A DNA stretch of 64,000 nucleotides from Spizellomyces punctatus DAOM BR117 (lineage: Eukaryota > Chytridiomycota > Chytridiomycetes > Spizellomycetales > Spizellomycetaceae), in the NCBI RefSeq assembly GCF_000182565.1, contig NW_015971554.1, forward strand, positions 1 to 64,000, written 5' to 3'. The translations under genes and the position numbers were made by a program. The notes beneath the pieces were generated by a model that was not told the DNA's origin, did no database searches, and saw only the letters and a list, made by a program, of their open reading frames with translations. Positions 46,211-60,251 of this stretch are shown here, piece by piece. The first letter of the stretch is position 1. Every line of letters begins with the position of its first letter.

Positions 46211-49200
46211 TCATGCTGTCCCAAAACTATATAGTTTACAGACCGCATCAGCGCCTGCAGAAGCCATGCAATTTGAGGCTTCAGGATGAAAGTTGACCGC
46301 CCATATTCCCTCGTCATTCTTTTTTCGGTGCGAAGTATATTCTTGGACACACTTTCGTGTTGTCAGATCCCACCATCGTATTGAACAGTCATGACCTAGA
46401 AACAGTACCAGGAGTCAGAAGTCGCTTTACTTGCAATCGCCACAGTCAAAAAGTCTTACCCCCTGAGACCAGAGTAAGCCCATCTGGCGAGATATCCAGG
46501 GCTGAAACTGAATCTTGATGAGCGACCATCGAATGCGCACATTGTCCTACTCGCACGAATTAGTGAAAATATCATCTGACAATGACCACGGCTTGTACCC
46601 ACCTGTATTTGTGTCAAATATCCGAATATATCGGTCTTCATGCGCGGTAATGAGTAGCGGGAGGGTGGGATGGCAAACAACCTTGTTGATCTGTCCAGAT
46701 GTGGTGTTATCTAGTAGATAGAGTTCATTCATCAGCAACATGGTGAACAAGTCAACAGAAAGCTATGGTAGTGTACCAAAGGTTCCGTCATGTCGGCATT
46801 GCAACGTTTCCTGTCCAGTTTCAGCGTCGAAAATCTTTACGATGCTGTTCTGATACGACACCGCTATCCTGTTCAAATTGGTATACACCCAGTCCACGGA
46901 CGTCGGATTTTGCAGCCCGCTGCTTTCCGCTTCTTTTACCACGTCATTTGTACCTCCCCTATTTGCGTTCTCATACCATAGCGTGCTGCGCAGTTGCCAG
47001 TGCCCTGGTGTTGTATTCCATATCTTCAAAGCACCATCACTCGAAACGGAAGCCAGCCATGGGCATTGCTGCTGCAGCGGATGTAATTTCATATCCCAAA
47101 CAACGTCAGAGTGGCCGACATATGTATGCAACTTAAACTGCTTGGTATTCTCTATATGAGAAAGGAATTGTCATCAGTAAAAGGTGGCGTCTCGAACCGG
47201 AACGCTAGTTGCGAACGTACGGTAGCTAGCATATGGATCTCTTGTCAATGGTGGTATGCGCCACACACGGATAGTTGCATCGACACTTCCTGTATAACAT
47301 GTTTGTCCATCCGCTGAAACAGCGAGTGACGTCAACGGTTCAGTATGCCCGCGGAAGGTATAAACGGGCTCCAGCTCCGGTAGCATTCTGAAAAACAGAT
47401 AGAAAATGCACAATTGTTACAAATCTAGCCTCAGCCTCCAAAAGTGCATACAAATGCTCACTTGCTACGATCTTCCAATTTGCCGATATTCCAGAGTTTC
47501 GCGGTATTATCCTCAGACGCAGTAACCAGGGCACCATCATTGGTTGAGAATGCCACAGCGCGAATGGAATCCATGTGACTAAGGAGAAAGATTTCAATGC
47601 GTGATTTCTGGTTAACTAAGATTGGGGAATGACATACTTTCTCAATACCGCTTTGGGCCGCCAGATTTTTTGGTTGGCGGGTTTTGCCGAACCCTTTTTC
47701 TGGTTGCGCGGTGCACATGTTCAACTGTCAGACTGTTTGCGATGCCCACAATCACTCTGCACTAAACCCACCTTGGCCCCTTCGTCCACATCGTCTTCGT
47801 TCAAAGTCAGTGTGGCCAATCCCCCATCCAAAGACAAAGTATTGGCAACGACGGACGGAATACCGCCCGGCTTTGCCTCTGCTGCAAGATCGGGTTGTTT
47901 GGTCATCAGAGAGAAATAAACTTGCAGGATATGTTTACATACCAGGACTTTTTCGTTTGGCATGAGCACCCTTTCCTTCTAAGCGGCTCATGACTTTGCT
48001 AACTTTCTCAGGAGTCAGCTTCAGCTCTTGCATCTCATCTGGCGTCTAATAATTCGCAGGGATCTTAATTCACATCGTCTAATCTGCGTCATGGGGTTGC
48101 ACAGCAGTATTCGTCATACCAATCGTCCGTCATTAACACGGCTTTCTTTCCGCTCCTGGCCTTGCTTATCCTTCGGTTTCTTAGAGTCTTGATTGGATGC
48201 CTTATCAACAAGGGATTTTACTGCTGGCTCTTTGCCTTCCACTGCCTCCTCCGGGGATTGGATGCGCGCATCATTGGGAGCATTTTCTTGTGCTTCTGGC
48301 GGGCTGGTGTCCACCTTTGGCACTTTGCTTCCTTCAGTATGTTCTGCAGCTGCCGGCGTCTCGCGCTTTATCTTGGTAATGACGCGCTGCGGTTCACCTT
48401 GAATGACTTCTGATGCAGATTCTTCCGAGGCAGCCGCGGCAAATTGCCGCGCTGTTGGTAACGTCCCGCGAGCCCTTGCCGCCTCCCGCTTTCCAATCAC
48501 TCTTCCCAATGCTTCCGGGTCCGCAGTAGATTCGAGCCCAGAAGGATCTTCATTGCCGCTTGCCGCGGTTTTCGGGTTCACCGAAGGGGAGACATTACCT
48601 CCGGTTGTGGATGTTGTCAACAAGTAGCTCATTTCCCGCAGGTAACTATAAAACACAAGCGTCAATCAAACAGGCTAACCAGTGGTTTTTCGGAGACAAT
48701 TGCCCACTTTTTTAAGATCTCTTTACTTCGCACATGTCCATATCCTTTCGAAAAGTTCAACAACGTCCCCATCCCACCACCAGAGAAGTTGAGAGTACCA
48801 TAGTTGGAAGGAGCGGATAGCACCGCCTCAGGAAGAGTCGGTACATTTTCTGTTGGAGCCGACATGCCTGAAGTTACTGCATTCGGCTGCGTAGCCGCTG
48901 CCACTGCATCTTCTGATGATGGTGATACGGTTTGCTTCTCTTGTCGTAATTTGGTGAACTTATTCCTAACAACCATGAGGTAAATAGCTGTCATGACGGC
49001 GAGCCACCTTCAAGAACAATTTCATCGATGCTACCTTTCCTGTCGCAAGGCGTATTCTAACATCTTAACCCTTCGCATCAAATCGGTCCGAAGATTCTCC
49101 ATTCCCCTCCGCTCACCCTCCAGTAGTGCTATTCGCGCCTGAGAAAATCCAAACGATTAATCCATTAGCTTCGTGTATCCGCATCAATTGAAAGCGTCAC

Positions 49201-49494
49201 AGCGCTGCTAATAGAGGTCGCTCACGCAGAGAGTTTCGATTTCTGTCAATTTGCCCCGCCAAACTTGTCAGCTCAGAGACATGAATGACTAACCTTCAGG
49301 TCAGCCCTTTCTATTTCCCATTCATTTCGCTCTCTTTCAAATTTTCGCCACTCTACTTGAAGAAAATGTAGAACACCGGGCAAAGTATATGTTGCAACCC
49401 CAGTAGCAGAACCGTTGCTGTCGTTAAGTACAGTCGTCCCCTGCGATATCCCCGCGCTGCCTCGACTTGCTTGTTGTGCAGCGGATCCCGACAT
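46211..49494 (-). CDS. Striatin-family STRIPAK scaffold protein
   Basis: Scaffold of the STRIPAK phosphatase-kinase complex, acting with PP2A and Mob3 homologues in signalling and cell fusion. Start ATG 49494 (MSGSAAQQASRG). The N-terminal striatin domain is GVLHFLQVEWRKFERERNEW followed by the coiled coil (RRGMENLRTDLMRRVKMLEYALRQER) for dimer and PP2A binding. A long charged, disordered linker follows (48,114-48,665). The C-terminus is a WD40 propeller with repeats ending in KLWNI, RVWRI, KIWNT, KIFDA, RIFDT and RWWDL, closing with CKLYSFGTA and TGA at 46211-46213. Many introns of about 50-70 nt. Confidence 0.92.
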
Positions 49495-49704
49495 AGCTTG
49501 TATAAGCAGAACAGAAGTGGGAATGTGTCGAGATCACTCGTGGTGTGCAGCTCGCAGGATTTGTGATGGTTGTGAGAGCGTTGACCGTTCGGTGGTGAGC
49601 AAGAGAACACAGAAACTGCCTGATCGCACGCGTCCGAACGAATCTCGTCCTATGAAGGGACGCCTTCGTCTTGCTACGATGGTGATAGCGAATAGGTGAG
49701 GAGT

Positions 49705-50313
49705 CTATATCGCGTCAGGCTGACCTTTCTCCCATGTAACGTTTGGCCGCGAAGAAATCGTCGGGTTGTTTTTGTCAAGTCGTCCAGGCTGGTCGCGTAC
49801 GTCCCATGCAAGGGATAATGCGTTCCAAATCGGGACAAATGACGATCCTCCAATCCCCGCCAGCAAAAATCGTTGGAGGACAACGAAGACGACACCGACA
49901 GCAAAGGCGCAGGCAAAATGCAGCAATGCAGCAGGACTTGGACTCTTTTTAACAATTAGGACTGGGAAAATAGTCAAGGCTTTCAAGACATTCAAGAATG
50001 ATCGACGAGTCGTCGATGGAAAATGACAGCTGCCTTTGCTCCAAATGATCAATAATCGGTCATACCGCAAACTTCTCTTGACATTACAGTAGACCATCTT
50101 GGCGGCAGTTGGTAAAAGTACTGCAAATTGTACTGCCCACAACGATAGCACAGCGTTTATCCCCTCTGCATACTTGTTCATATCGACTAAGCCACGACAT
50201 AATGATGCGCGCGATGACAAACCAGAGTAAGCCACGGCGACTATCGGCGGAAAATCGTGTAGAGCGTTCGCTTTGTTGAAACAATCTCCGCAATATTGGA
50301 ACTCCAGTGTCAT
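49705..50313 (-). CDS. Multi-pass membrane protein, family not recognised
   Basis: An uninterrupted frame of 202 codons from ATG 50313. The N-terminus has a CGDC motif (FQYCGDCFNKAN). Several hydrophobic segments follow (around AVLSLWAVQFAVLLPTAA, ALTIFPVLIV and FACAFAVGVVFVVLQRF), then a polar tail ending GQPDAI. A zinc-knuckle-like start plus membrane helices recalls Arv1-type lipid transport proteins, but the match is too weak to name. It is divergent from the F-box gene with only 20 bp between start codons. It could also be partly spliced. Confidence 0.5.
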   Translation of the reverse strand: MTLEFQYCGDCFNKANALHDFPPIVAVAYSGLSSRASLCRGLVDMNKYAEGINAVLSLWAVQFAVLLPTAAKMVYCNVKRSLRYDRLLIIWSKGSCHFPSTTRRSFLNVLKALTIFPVLIVKKSPSPAALLHFACAFAVGVVFVVLQRFLLAGIGGSSFVPIWNALSLAWDVRDQPGRLDKNNPTISSRPNVTWEKGQPDAI

Positions 50314-50333
50314 AGGAAGGCTCTGAAGCAGAT

Positions 50334-51786
50334 ATGGATTTGCAAATCCCTGTGGTAGAAGAAGAGCTTGTCGATTTTCGTCAGAAATGGCGAGAGGAAG
50401 TGAGTGCAAAGGTCGCGGCAGCTCCGTACAGCACGACGTCCCCGGCGTCCTTGTCGGACAAAGCTTTGGAACGAACTCCAAATGCCACACTTCAGAAATC
50501 CGCAGCCTCTGTCGCACCACCTTTGGCGTCTTCGTCCTTCGCCGCAATGCCTTCTGTCGCCGTTGGGAAGCTCACGCAAAGCAGCCTGGTTGAGTCGATC
50601 TCGGAACAGGGCAAAGAGCTGCCTAGTGAAGCAGAGGATCCAAGTTTGGAGGCCTATCTGTTGGGAACTAAATATGAAAGGTTTGTTTTACGGTGTATTG
50701 CTTCTCCGAATGTGCTTCCATAACATGCAAATGTCACAGGATGGGGAATTTATCAGCAGCGTTGACCTCATATCGAGATGCCGTCCGTCTGGACCCGCAT
50801 GTAGAGCAGCGCTTCCGCAAGATGCTTTTACAACCTTCTCACCCAATACACACCCATCAAGAGAAAGAATCAGACCCGAATTCTGAATTCTATACGTACT
50901 ATGATTTTCACGAACACACCCACACAACCCACAATGATCATGCGAACGAGATAACCGATCTGGTTGAACGCTTTCAAGCTTTGGATGTGGCGTTCATGCC
51001 ACACATCCTGGACCGTAAAATAACACTCGCCAAACTGCCTTCCGAAATCGTAACTCAGATCATACACTGGGCGCTCCTTTTGCATGGTCATGACACATTT
51101 TGCTCGCTGTCCTTGGTGTCCAGGAAAATGCTTCTCTTATGCCGCGAACAGTCTGTATGGCGATTTGTATGCGAAAAAGTCCATTATCCTGGGATGGGAT
51201 TCCGTTCTGTGGCTGAGGAATTGCCACTGTACAAGGGCAACTGGTTCAATATGTGGTTAGACAGACCGAGGCTTAGAAGAGATGGGCTGTACATATCCCG
51301 AGTAAACTATGTACGAACGGGTGAAGCGCAATCGTTTTACGCACCGGTTCATCTGGTGACATATTATCGGTACCTCCGATTCTTCCCGCATAAAGTTGTC
51401 TGTTGGACAACGACAGTAGAACCGGCGAAAGCCGTACAAGTGCTACTATCGGACGAAGTGTTGCAAAAGGGTTCAATGTCGGGCGAATATCTCCTTTCCT
51501 CCAATCATCTGTACCTACATATGCGGGCGCACGATCGACCGGGAGTGTCTTTCAAGTGCAATCTGACACTCGCCAGCAGCCGCCGAGGCAAACATAATAA
51601 GCTCAAATGGGGTAAGCAAGCATTCTGCTAGACAAGAATCGGTTCGCTGTCCTCATCAATATTTTCACAGTGGAGTATTGGCAAGAGCGGGATAGTGACT
51701 CGTCGTATCGGTCAGATGTACCCACTAGAACACTTCGGACCTTTTATTTCTCTAAAGTACGGTCATACCCAAGATCCCTTTTGTAG
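50334..51786 (+). CDS. F-box protein of the Hrt3/FBXO9 family
   Basis: Substrate receptor of an SCF ubiquitin ligase. Three exons: 50334-50680, 50740-51611 and 51671-51786; 1,335 nt, 444 aa. After an Ala/Ser-rich N-terminus comes a TPR-like helix pair split by intron 1 (YERMGNLSAALTSYRDAVRLDP), then the F-box (LAKLPSEIVTQIIHWALLL, CSLSLVSRKML, WRFVCEKVHYP). The family hallmark region follows: RRDGLYISRVNYVRTGE, APVHLVTYYRYLRFFPHK. FBXO9 relatives in animals target TEL2/TTI1 and affect TOR signalling; the target here is unknown. Confidence 0.93.
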
Positions 51787-51853
51787 GGGAAATTTACAGC
51801 GATATCTACAGTAGATCTGTGCAATTGCAATTGTATATATTCATGTACCATGT

Positions 51854-54800
51854 TTATTGCTCCTCCATCATGATACCTAATTTCTCCATACCATTAAGTA
51901 TCTTTGCGTTCAGTTTGACCCCATGTTTAGCCTTCACACGAGCATAGTACACTGGACAATCCAATGATATGCACGCCGAATCCAAATCTAGGGCGGTACT
52001 GTGTCCAGAGCAAGAACGACAGACACGCTGCAATTGGATATATCGTTTTTCCGATTCGCTTATGCGACGCGCGAGCTTGGATGCAGACGTCTGAGGATCC
52101 CTTGCGCATGAGCCACAGATCTCTAGCAATCCTCATTAGAAAAAGATATATTCTCGCCCCTTGTAGAAAGAAATGTACAAACCGTTATGTGTCAACTCAT
52201 GACACACGAGACAATGCTTAGCCACATAATATTGATCAATGGTTTGCCCAGGACCATTTCTCAACTGTTGTTGCAATTCGGGCCGCATTTGCGATGCGGT
52301 AAACTGAATTGCTCGTTGTACCTTAGGCATCTCGTTGAACCAGCTTTCGACGTCTAGTAGAAATTTCTTTGGTTCAGGAGCGCACCGGCACTTTATGAAC
52401 AATGGGAGTCTCCATACCTGCCCCTACAAGAGCGAAGACTCTCGACAAAGCCGGGATTATCTGTCTTGTAATATAATACGTCCCATGTAATTGCAGTGTC
52501 CTTCCCCGCGAAATTAATGAGCGCATAGTGTCGACAAATCAACTTGCGTCACGTACCTGCTATTTAGGAGCTCTTCTGGAGGTACAACAGAATCTATCAA
52601 ACGATAACCCGGTCCGCCATGAACGACCACATACGGCACTCTCTCCCCATATTGAGGTTCAGATCGTCCATCCACGGCCATCTTTTTGGTACTGATCAGT
52701 GCGCCAGGTGGTGGGGGACCCCGGGCACTGTTGAACGGTACAACTATATGAACTCTCAATCCTGGCATATAAACCAACGGCCAACTTTACCTGTACGTTC
52801 CGAGCTTTACTTCTTTCGCGATGATGAAATCCTGTATAGACACGCGACCCGACAAGATTTTTGTCCATTGTCGATAGAGGTGCTCCTTCACTCTTGACAG
52901 GTCTTGAGTGCGGAACAGGATCCTGCGGCAGTGGACCGTCCGTCAGGACTAAATAAACATTGATACGAAAAGGTCACTGCTCACTTCAGACATTGTTCCA
53001 TAGTCTTCGCTACCGCGGGGCAGCCGTCCCTTCGCACAGTTTCGATTCCCTTAGCATCGAAACCGGGCTCCTTTTCATCTGGACTTTCGTATTTGAATCC
53101 CACATACCGCTTCTTCGCTAGGAGAACACATGGATGGTATACCTGCCGATCCTTGTAAATGAACCAAAGCAACCAAAGCAACTGCTTAAGAACCTGGCGC
53201 GCTACCTTCTCGAATTTGAGTTTCACAGGCTCGGGGTTCATTTTTGTGATGGTATCGACGATGTCTTTACCGATGCGGAAAGCATCGTCCTTGCTCACGT
53301 TTGGAAGATAGACAAAAAGAGAGTCAGTGTCTCCATAAACCACTTTTGCGCCCCATTTCGCGGTGCTGTGGATCCGTTCAATAGCCTGGGATTGCAATTG
53401 CGTCAATCACCTTCAATCCAAATTCATGGTTAACAATTGAGGCCTTTGCAGACCTTTTCCAAAGTAGCTCGGCCAGTTTGCACTATAGCATCAGCAATGT
53501 CAACGCATGGCATGCGACCTGAAAAGCTGGCACCCGTGTAACCATAAGTGACGTTTGCGATGAACTTCAAGCCCAATTGTCGCGCTTCTAGAGTCCGCAG
53601 CACGGCCTTTAAGGTATGAGGTTTAACATCAGAAATTACAATTTCTCTTCTGGGAGTCATACTTTATCATCCTTATGAATCTTCATTGACTGCTTGACCA
53701 TAACTCGAGTATCCAAGATTTCTGATAGCATTCGCCTTAGTGTACCTTCGCGAATGTGAGGCTGGACAAATACGAGACCATTCGGAGATACTAATGTAGG
53801 GTTAATAAAGAGGGAGACGGCTGATGACAAACAAAGCTTTTGACGGCCTACCGTTCAAGTGATCCTTGAACATTTCCACGAATTCTACCGGTACTTCAAA
53901 GTCGTCTAAAACGCCAAACTTGTGCGGCTTCCCAACGGACTGAATCCGCCCCAAGCAAGTCGAATAACTGACAAAGTAAATTCTGTAAGCTATCGCTCAC
54001 TTTGAACAGCGCATACATGCACCATTGCCGTACCAATAATTGTATGCAATCATTACGGAGGGATATAATGATTGGAAATCGAGTACCAGCAACGGACTGT
54101 TGTAGAACCGAGACTGTGGCTCCATGACGAGCGGGATGCATTCACACGCGCGTTGCGCTGCCACCTGCAAAGAAAGCTCTTAGGTGCGTGGGGTAATACC
54201 TAGAACCGCCCTCCTGAACAAACCTGCTTTCTGCTGGGAGACACCATAATGAAATTCTCTGGCTTTACGATCCGAGCCATGATGGATTCAACTTTGAACT
54301 GTGATCCTCGCGTAATGACCGAGTAGAAATCAATACCAAAAACACGAGCGAACTCGCTAGTCAAACAGGGTACCACACTCCACTATTAGCGGCGCTTTAT
54401 CTCCCACAAGAGCAGGCAGTACATACCTTGTACGACTTATCATTTGTGTATCTTCCAGCAGTTCAACATTGTACTGCGTACGGCTGATGTAGTATTTGAT
54501 AGTTCGCCATTTATACAGCATTCCTTTGTCGTACCATTCCGTCAGAGTCCGATGGGCATATTTTGGAACTCTAGTCAGCATGAGTAAATCGGTGCTCCTT
54601 GCCCAAAACTAGCATAGGGAACTCCAAACCTCTTGTGCAAAACATGATACGCCGTACTCTCCAGGCTGTACGACGTCAGGTTGAGCTCTGATCGCATTAA
54701 TCGCCACACATTGAGAAAGATACGCCCAGTGCAGTGCAAGTGTGACTGCTTGCGGAAGCCCCACGAATCCTCGTCTCGTCCAAACTTGGTGTTTGCGTTA

Positions 54801-57800
54801 TCCGGCAAAACTCGAGAGAGCTCAGTGCATAAATCAATATCTGATTTCAAAATGATTGTCAGATGAGCGGCATTTGCCTTAGTCCAATTGATAGACGTTA
54901 CCAAGTGCGACTCGAGCGCGCTCAACGAGATAACCCCAGGACGAATTGTGTATCTCGTACCCTATAAGCAAATCGGGATCGAATGATCGCACTCGGTCCA
55001 CAAGTTTTTCAAACAAGTCTTTCTCGCTTGAAACTGAATCTACCACGTAACCTTTTCAAAAGTGAATGTCAGGCCGTACTGTATTCTAAAGATACTTTGC
55101 TTCTCATACCACTGATTCCAGTTTTGTTGAGGTGAAAGTCGTCTTGTATCATTATTACACCAACATGGGATCTGACGAAAGCGGAATCACATCATAGAGA
55201 GAGATTTAAAATGTCATAAACTTCCCCCTACAACCGATTTAAAGGCGTACCCAGGTCTATGTCCATTGCTCTTATATCGACGTTCGTCCTCATTCTGCAA
55301 GCAGTAGAAAACCGCACAAACTGGATCATGCCTCGGATCAGGCATAAAGTCCTCTCGGGATCGTGCTAAACATTGAGGTGATGTCAACATACGCTAAATG
55401 AGGAACTCCCGCATGTTCTTACCGTGCAGCTCCAAACTCATTGTGCAAATATACTCTTTTTCCTGATGAACTTTGTTGACGTTGATCTGACTATATTTGA
55501 ACCCATAAGGGTTCTTAGGCGTTGGGGCTTCAATCTAGACCAAGATAGTGAGTAAGCTTCGAAATTGTTGTCTAGAGGCAGGCATTATCTGGTTTCCTCT
55601 ATCGTACTTGTGATACATCTTCTGGCTTTCGCCGTACAGAGAGACTCTTCTGTGCCGCAATAGCTACAACGGACAACGTTGAATACAATGAAACCTTTTG
55701 CTAGTGGGCAACAATTACGCACGTTCACTTTCAACAACGACATCTCCCTTGACGTTAGTTTCCTTTCTTGACGGATTGTTCTTTAGCCACTCCATCACAT
55801 GGGTGCGGGAAGGTGGACATGACGCTAATGTCCACACGAACAAAGAACTTGGAATGAAGCTCCTATCCACAAATTTAGTTCATATGCTCGGCGTCTGAGG
55901 ATAATGAACAATCAGTTCATAATTACCTATCACCCTCAAATACGTTGATCTCCTCCTTCCAGAATGCCAATCCTTTGATTAGCTCACCCGGAACTCCAGT
56001 AGAGCTCTGTAATGTCGAGGAATGACAGCCGGAAGTATCGAATTCTGATAAATGCTCAGTATCTTCCGGTTTGAATTTAAACTCCCTTCCAGCAAATACT
56101 TTCGGCCGTGGAGGAACATCAAGAGGATTGCTGAAATGTGGTTCCCGGTAGAGAACTTTGGGAATATCATAAGTGGCAAGAGAGAGAACGAGCTCATCCG
56201 CGGAGGGAGGAGGTGCAAACCGGTAACAGGCCGTTGAATGTCTTTCTTCCGCAGATAGGGAGAATCTTTCCGACGGAGTACTACTTGGAGCAAGTTCCAA
56301 CTGCGAGACAAACGATTGTAAATGAGTTCGCGAAGGTGGTGCCTCCATGAGAAGTGTTGAAGGAAGTCTGTTGCCGCCAGCGAACGATGTTGTCTCACAA
56401 GTGTCCCGGTTGACTTCATCATCACAAGGAGGAGGATCCTGCCGATCCTTATCTACGATGCTGCCAGATGACGAAGGAGATGTTTGCATGCCATCCAATA
56501 TCGGTGTGGCCTTGGTCTCAGAAACTAATGATTGCATCTCGGAATTGAGTCTTTTGGTCGCGACCTCTTGCTCCTCAGTTTCCATCTGCTCCGCGGTGGT
56601 AGAGCTTATTCCATCGTCGATAGAACCCTCACTATCGCTGTCAGTCTCCATCGGGGACCCAGAGTGTCCCCCAGGATCGTACTGGTCTGATCCATGTATC
56701 GTCTGGTCATACTCCGCAAAGTGAACTGTTTTGGAGACACTTTGAGGGGCATCAGCATGTGAAGATGGTTGTTCGGGGTCACCACGTGCTGCCTCATGCA
56801 CTGTCTCCTCCAAAAATGTTTTCTGATTTGGGAGTTCAGAAGGGGAGCCGACAGAGGGTGGGTCGCAGATGAAGGAGGATAACTCAAAAGGGATCTCCTC
56901 AACTGCTGGAGGAGACCACATACCCAATATTGACGAAGTAAAGTACGTAGAAGAAGGGACCGACTCATCTCGGTCAGACTGGGAACGGAAGTGATCCATC
57001 TGGTCGCCGCTGTCCGAGCTGCTGTCGGACCAGTTCACTGAGTCAGTCAAGCGTACGGGCGATCTTTCCAGAGCATCACAGTATGCTTCATTCTGAAGTA
57101 TGCTAGTGGCACCCGCCGGGTTCTCGTGGACGAATTCGGCAAAAAAATCATCTGGTCCAGACAGCTCAGTAGTAACTGACCGGGGACTGGATGGAGGAAA
57201 ACATAGCTCGTCATCGACGCGTTTCCGTGAACTATTCTGGACAGAATGTATGGGAGACCGCTCGTGAGAAGATGACAACGGCTTGGGGCTCCCAGCCACA
57301 ATGCGGCGACGTTTGACCGGTATTTCGATGCATACGAAAGAGCCAGATCGAGGAACTGGGCGGGATGGATGGCATCGATAGGAGGGGGGTCTAGCGGTAT
57401 TAGCCACATCATTTGGTTCATGCAGGTCGTCTGAGGAATCATCCACGTAACGAATCGGACGTTTGCGGCGTGCGGCTGAGAATGGAAGTGGAGAGCTTGA
57501 AAGTGGAACGTCGTGCGGGCAAGAGTCAACATCTGCGATATTGGTCTGAGAATCTTGAGTCCCCGAGTATCGAGTGTTCTTCTGCAGTAGAGACGTCGGT
57601 GGAGTATCACCCGCTCCATCCACTTGCGGGATACGCCTGTTGAACGAGGTATGAGGAGAAGCTCGCGGTGAAGTTGGAGAATCTGTCAACCTCTCCTCAC
57701 GATCATGCCCACTAACAATTTGCTGTCCAATCACTGGAGAATCATCCACATGCGAACTCTCCCCAACAGCATGGCCCCTGTCATCAATTTCATTCTCAAC

Positions 57801-60251
57801 AGGACTCCGGACTAATGCATCAAATGACGTCTGCACGCGCATATAATCGCGCGGTGTTGAGAGCAGCTTCTCAGACCACGGGGTACCGGCAGCCAAGTGA
57901 AACAATGTTTTTGGTGTACTGTCTCGGCTCAGTGGGTGGGTGCCAATCCGTTGCTCCGAACAGAGGGGTAATGAAGAACTGGTGTGGCTGGAGCCAGGGT
58001 CACTATTTTAAGTTCCAGATGACTCAAAATGGGTAGACAGACGTTTTTTCAAGGGCAATGTGGATCCTCTTACCAATGCTTTGGTGCGCTCCCACGGCTC
58101 TTCGGTGTAGGCGATGTGGGAGACGTAGCCAGAAATACATTTCGCTTGGTGGTCGGGGTTGTCCTCTGAGTCACTGACGAAGCTTCCTGGACTGATTTTG
58201 CCGGTGTCGACGTGGGCGTGCGCGGATCATCGTAGATCAATGATAAATCCTCCAGTTCTTCTTCTTCCTCGCGTTGCAAATCCTGCGGTTCGGAATCTCG
58301 ATCCTCTCCACCATCCTCAAAGTTTTCCCGCTGGAACTGATCCGGCCAAGCCTGGTCAATCATCTCATCTTCATCCTGACCATTCGCCATCCAATCAAGG
58401 ATCTCAGCAGCCTCTTTTTCTCCTTGAGACTAGAAGGGATTACTTTATATTCCGTCCTACGTACTCTAATCCAATATTAGAGACATCTACATACCTGTTG
58501 GGAGGGAAACGCTTGTGTTATCCTGTCGATATCTACTTCGATCTCCACGTCATCAAATAACTGCGAGTAGTCTTGCGCTGATAAGCTGTTACCCGCATGA
58601 ACAGGTGACGACTGTAACTGTTGCTCCTTCCTACTAGCATCATCACCGGACTCTATGGGTCGGACTCTATCAGCTCGGACAGCGGGAACTGATTGAAAGG
58701 CAGTGAGCACGTCGTCCATTAGCGCAGAGACAGACTGCTGAACAGATCGTGCTTGTCCATTCGCTTTTCTATGTTCATCCAGCTCCCCACATGCGCGACG
58801 AATCTGGTCACGCAGTCGCTCTTCATTGCTCCAAGGGGAGTATGGGAGTCGTTCACCAAATGGAGTTGCATTCATTGACAAGTTCGCCTCTAAACCCTTG
58901 GCCAGCCGCCGGTCGCGCTCATCCTAAATACACGGTGAGCAGAGAGCGGTAGCCTTTTGCTTTAAAGTAGGGGAGGACCTCCCGTTACCTGCCAAATCGC
59001 AGCTAATGATGGAACAAGTTTGGTGTCTTCCAGGTTTAACTGGCCCTTTGCAATATCTACAAGTGCAGTTGCTGGTCGCTCTTCTATTGTATGGCGATTC
59101 AAGATATCCGTCACCCATGTATCTAGTTCCAATTCGCAATAGCTCTGCCGCCTTATCCCGTAACGTGAGGGCCACTTGTATCGACCGTCGAGGTGCTCGT
59201 CCTTAAAAATTTGGGTTCCGCTCAGTGGAATAAGGGGATGCTCTCCACGGGAAATATCTATACTTCTTCCCAATTAGTTTACTACGCTCAAGCCGAATGT
59301 GCGATGGTTCTCCCCACTTACCCAGTATAGGCATCCGAAATCTTGCATCAGCCAATCGCATAAAATCCATGCCGTAGAGATTGTAATCAATGAAGAATTG
59401 GTGAAGGTAGGGTATATGGGCTTCAAAAGGTTGAAAGGCCTTTCCTAGAACACTTCCACTTTCCAATATCGCGACTATCCTATTGACCAAATTAGGATTG
59501 AGGGTTTTATAGGAGTTAAAGAGATGATAAAGCAAAGAAGCCAAAGGGAAAGACAAAACAAACGAAAAGACCACTAATTTTGTGAAGAAGGATATAGATT
59601 GATTTTGAGAAAGAATTGGTATTCGGCATGGAATCCGTAAAAAGGAATGCCTTTAACAAGTATAATGGATGCAATGTACAGGCTCTTTCCGGTGTTTCGC
59701 TGATTTTGGCCAAGAGCGAGGGCAGTGGCATGATTCAGACTCGTGCCAAGCTTATGAATATAGAGCCGTACTATGTAACCAAGGATGTGAGAAAGGGGGG
59801 GATTTGTCTACCCGCAGTTTGTCTGGCTGTATCTGCATATTTACCTCCTTGCGGGTCAAGTGGCCCGTCATAGGGAATATAGATATATGGATAGGCCTAG
59901 CAAGGAGCGCAATTCAGAAGTATTAGACATCTCTTTTTACTCTTGCACAAGTATATAACGAGCGGAAACGAGCTCTGCTCATTCTGGCGCCTCCTCAAGG
60001 TTTTTTTGTAGTTTTTCATTTGTAGTTACCTGATGTACATGGACACAGGCCTTCTGACCATTTTCAGTAACACCAAATATGCGAATAATGGGAACTTTAA
60101 ACCCCTTGGCTCCCGGGGCGGAAAACTGCGTTGCGCAATGATCTGTGAGTGGATTCGGGTACGCCAGATAGTGATCTAGAGTGATGATCCGAATCGATAT
60201 CAGTGGTTCCAGAGGTCGTGCATTATCCTCAGCTCTATGCAGCGGTTCCAT
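51854..60251 (-). CDS. REV3: DNA polymerase zeta catalytic subunit
   Basis: Family-B translesion polymerase that extends past DNA damage with Rev7. Start ATG 60251, with the conserved N-terminus ITLDHYLAYPNPLTD and PIIRIFGVTENGQKACVHVH. Next come VPYDGPLDPQGG and ILVKGIPFYGFHAEY (59,600-59,900), then FQPFEAHIPYLHQFFIDYNL (59,203-59,574). A disordered exon of at least 660 residues covers 55,923-57,905. The polymerase core has motif A (LDFQSLYPSV, about 54,060-54,090), motif B (NVTYGYTGASFSGRMPC, about 53,505-53,555) and motif C (VYGDTDSLFVY, about 53,310-53,340), then KGIETVRRDGCPAV. The C-terminus has two cysteine clusters (CLVC...CGSC and CRSC...CISLDC) for zinc and an Fe-S cluster, stop 51854-51856. 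Many introns; not all junctions resolved. Confidence 0.92.
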
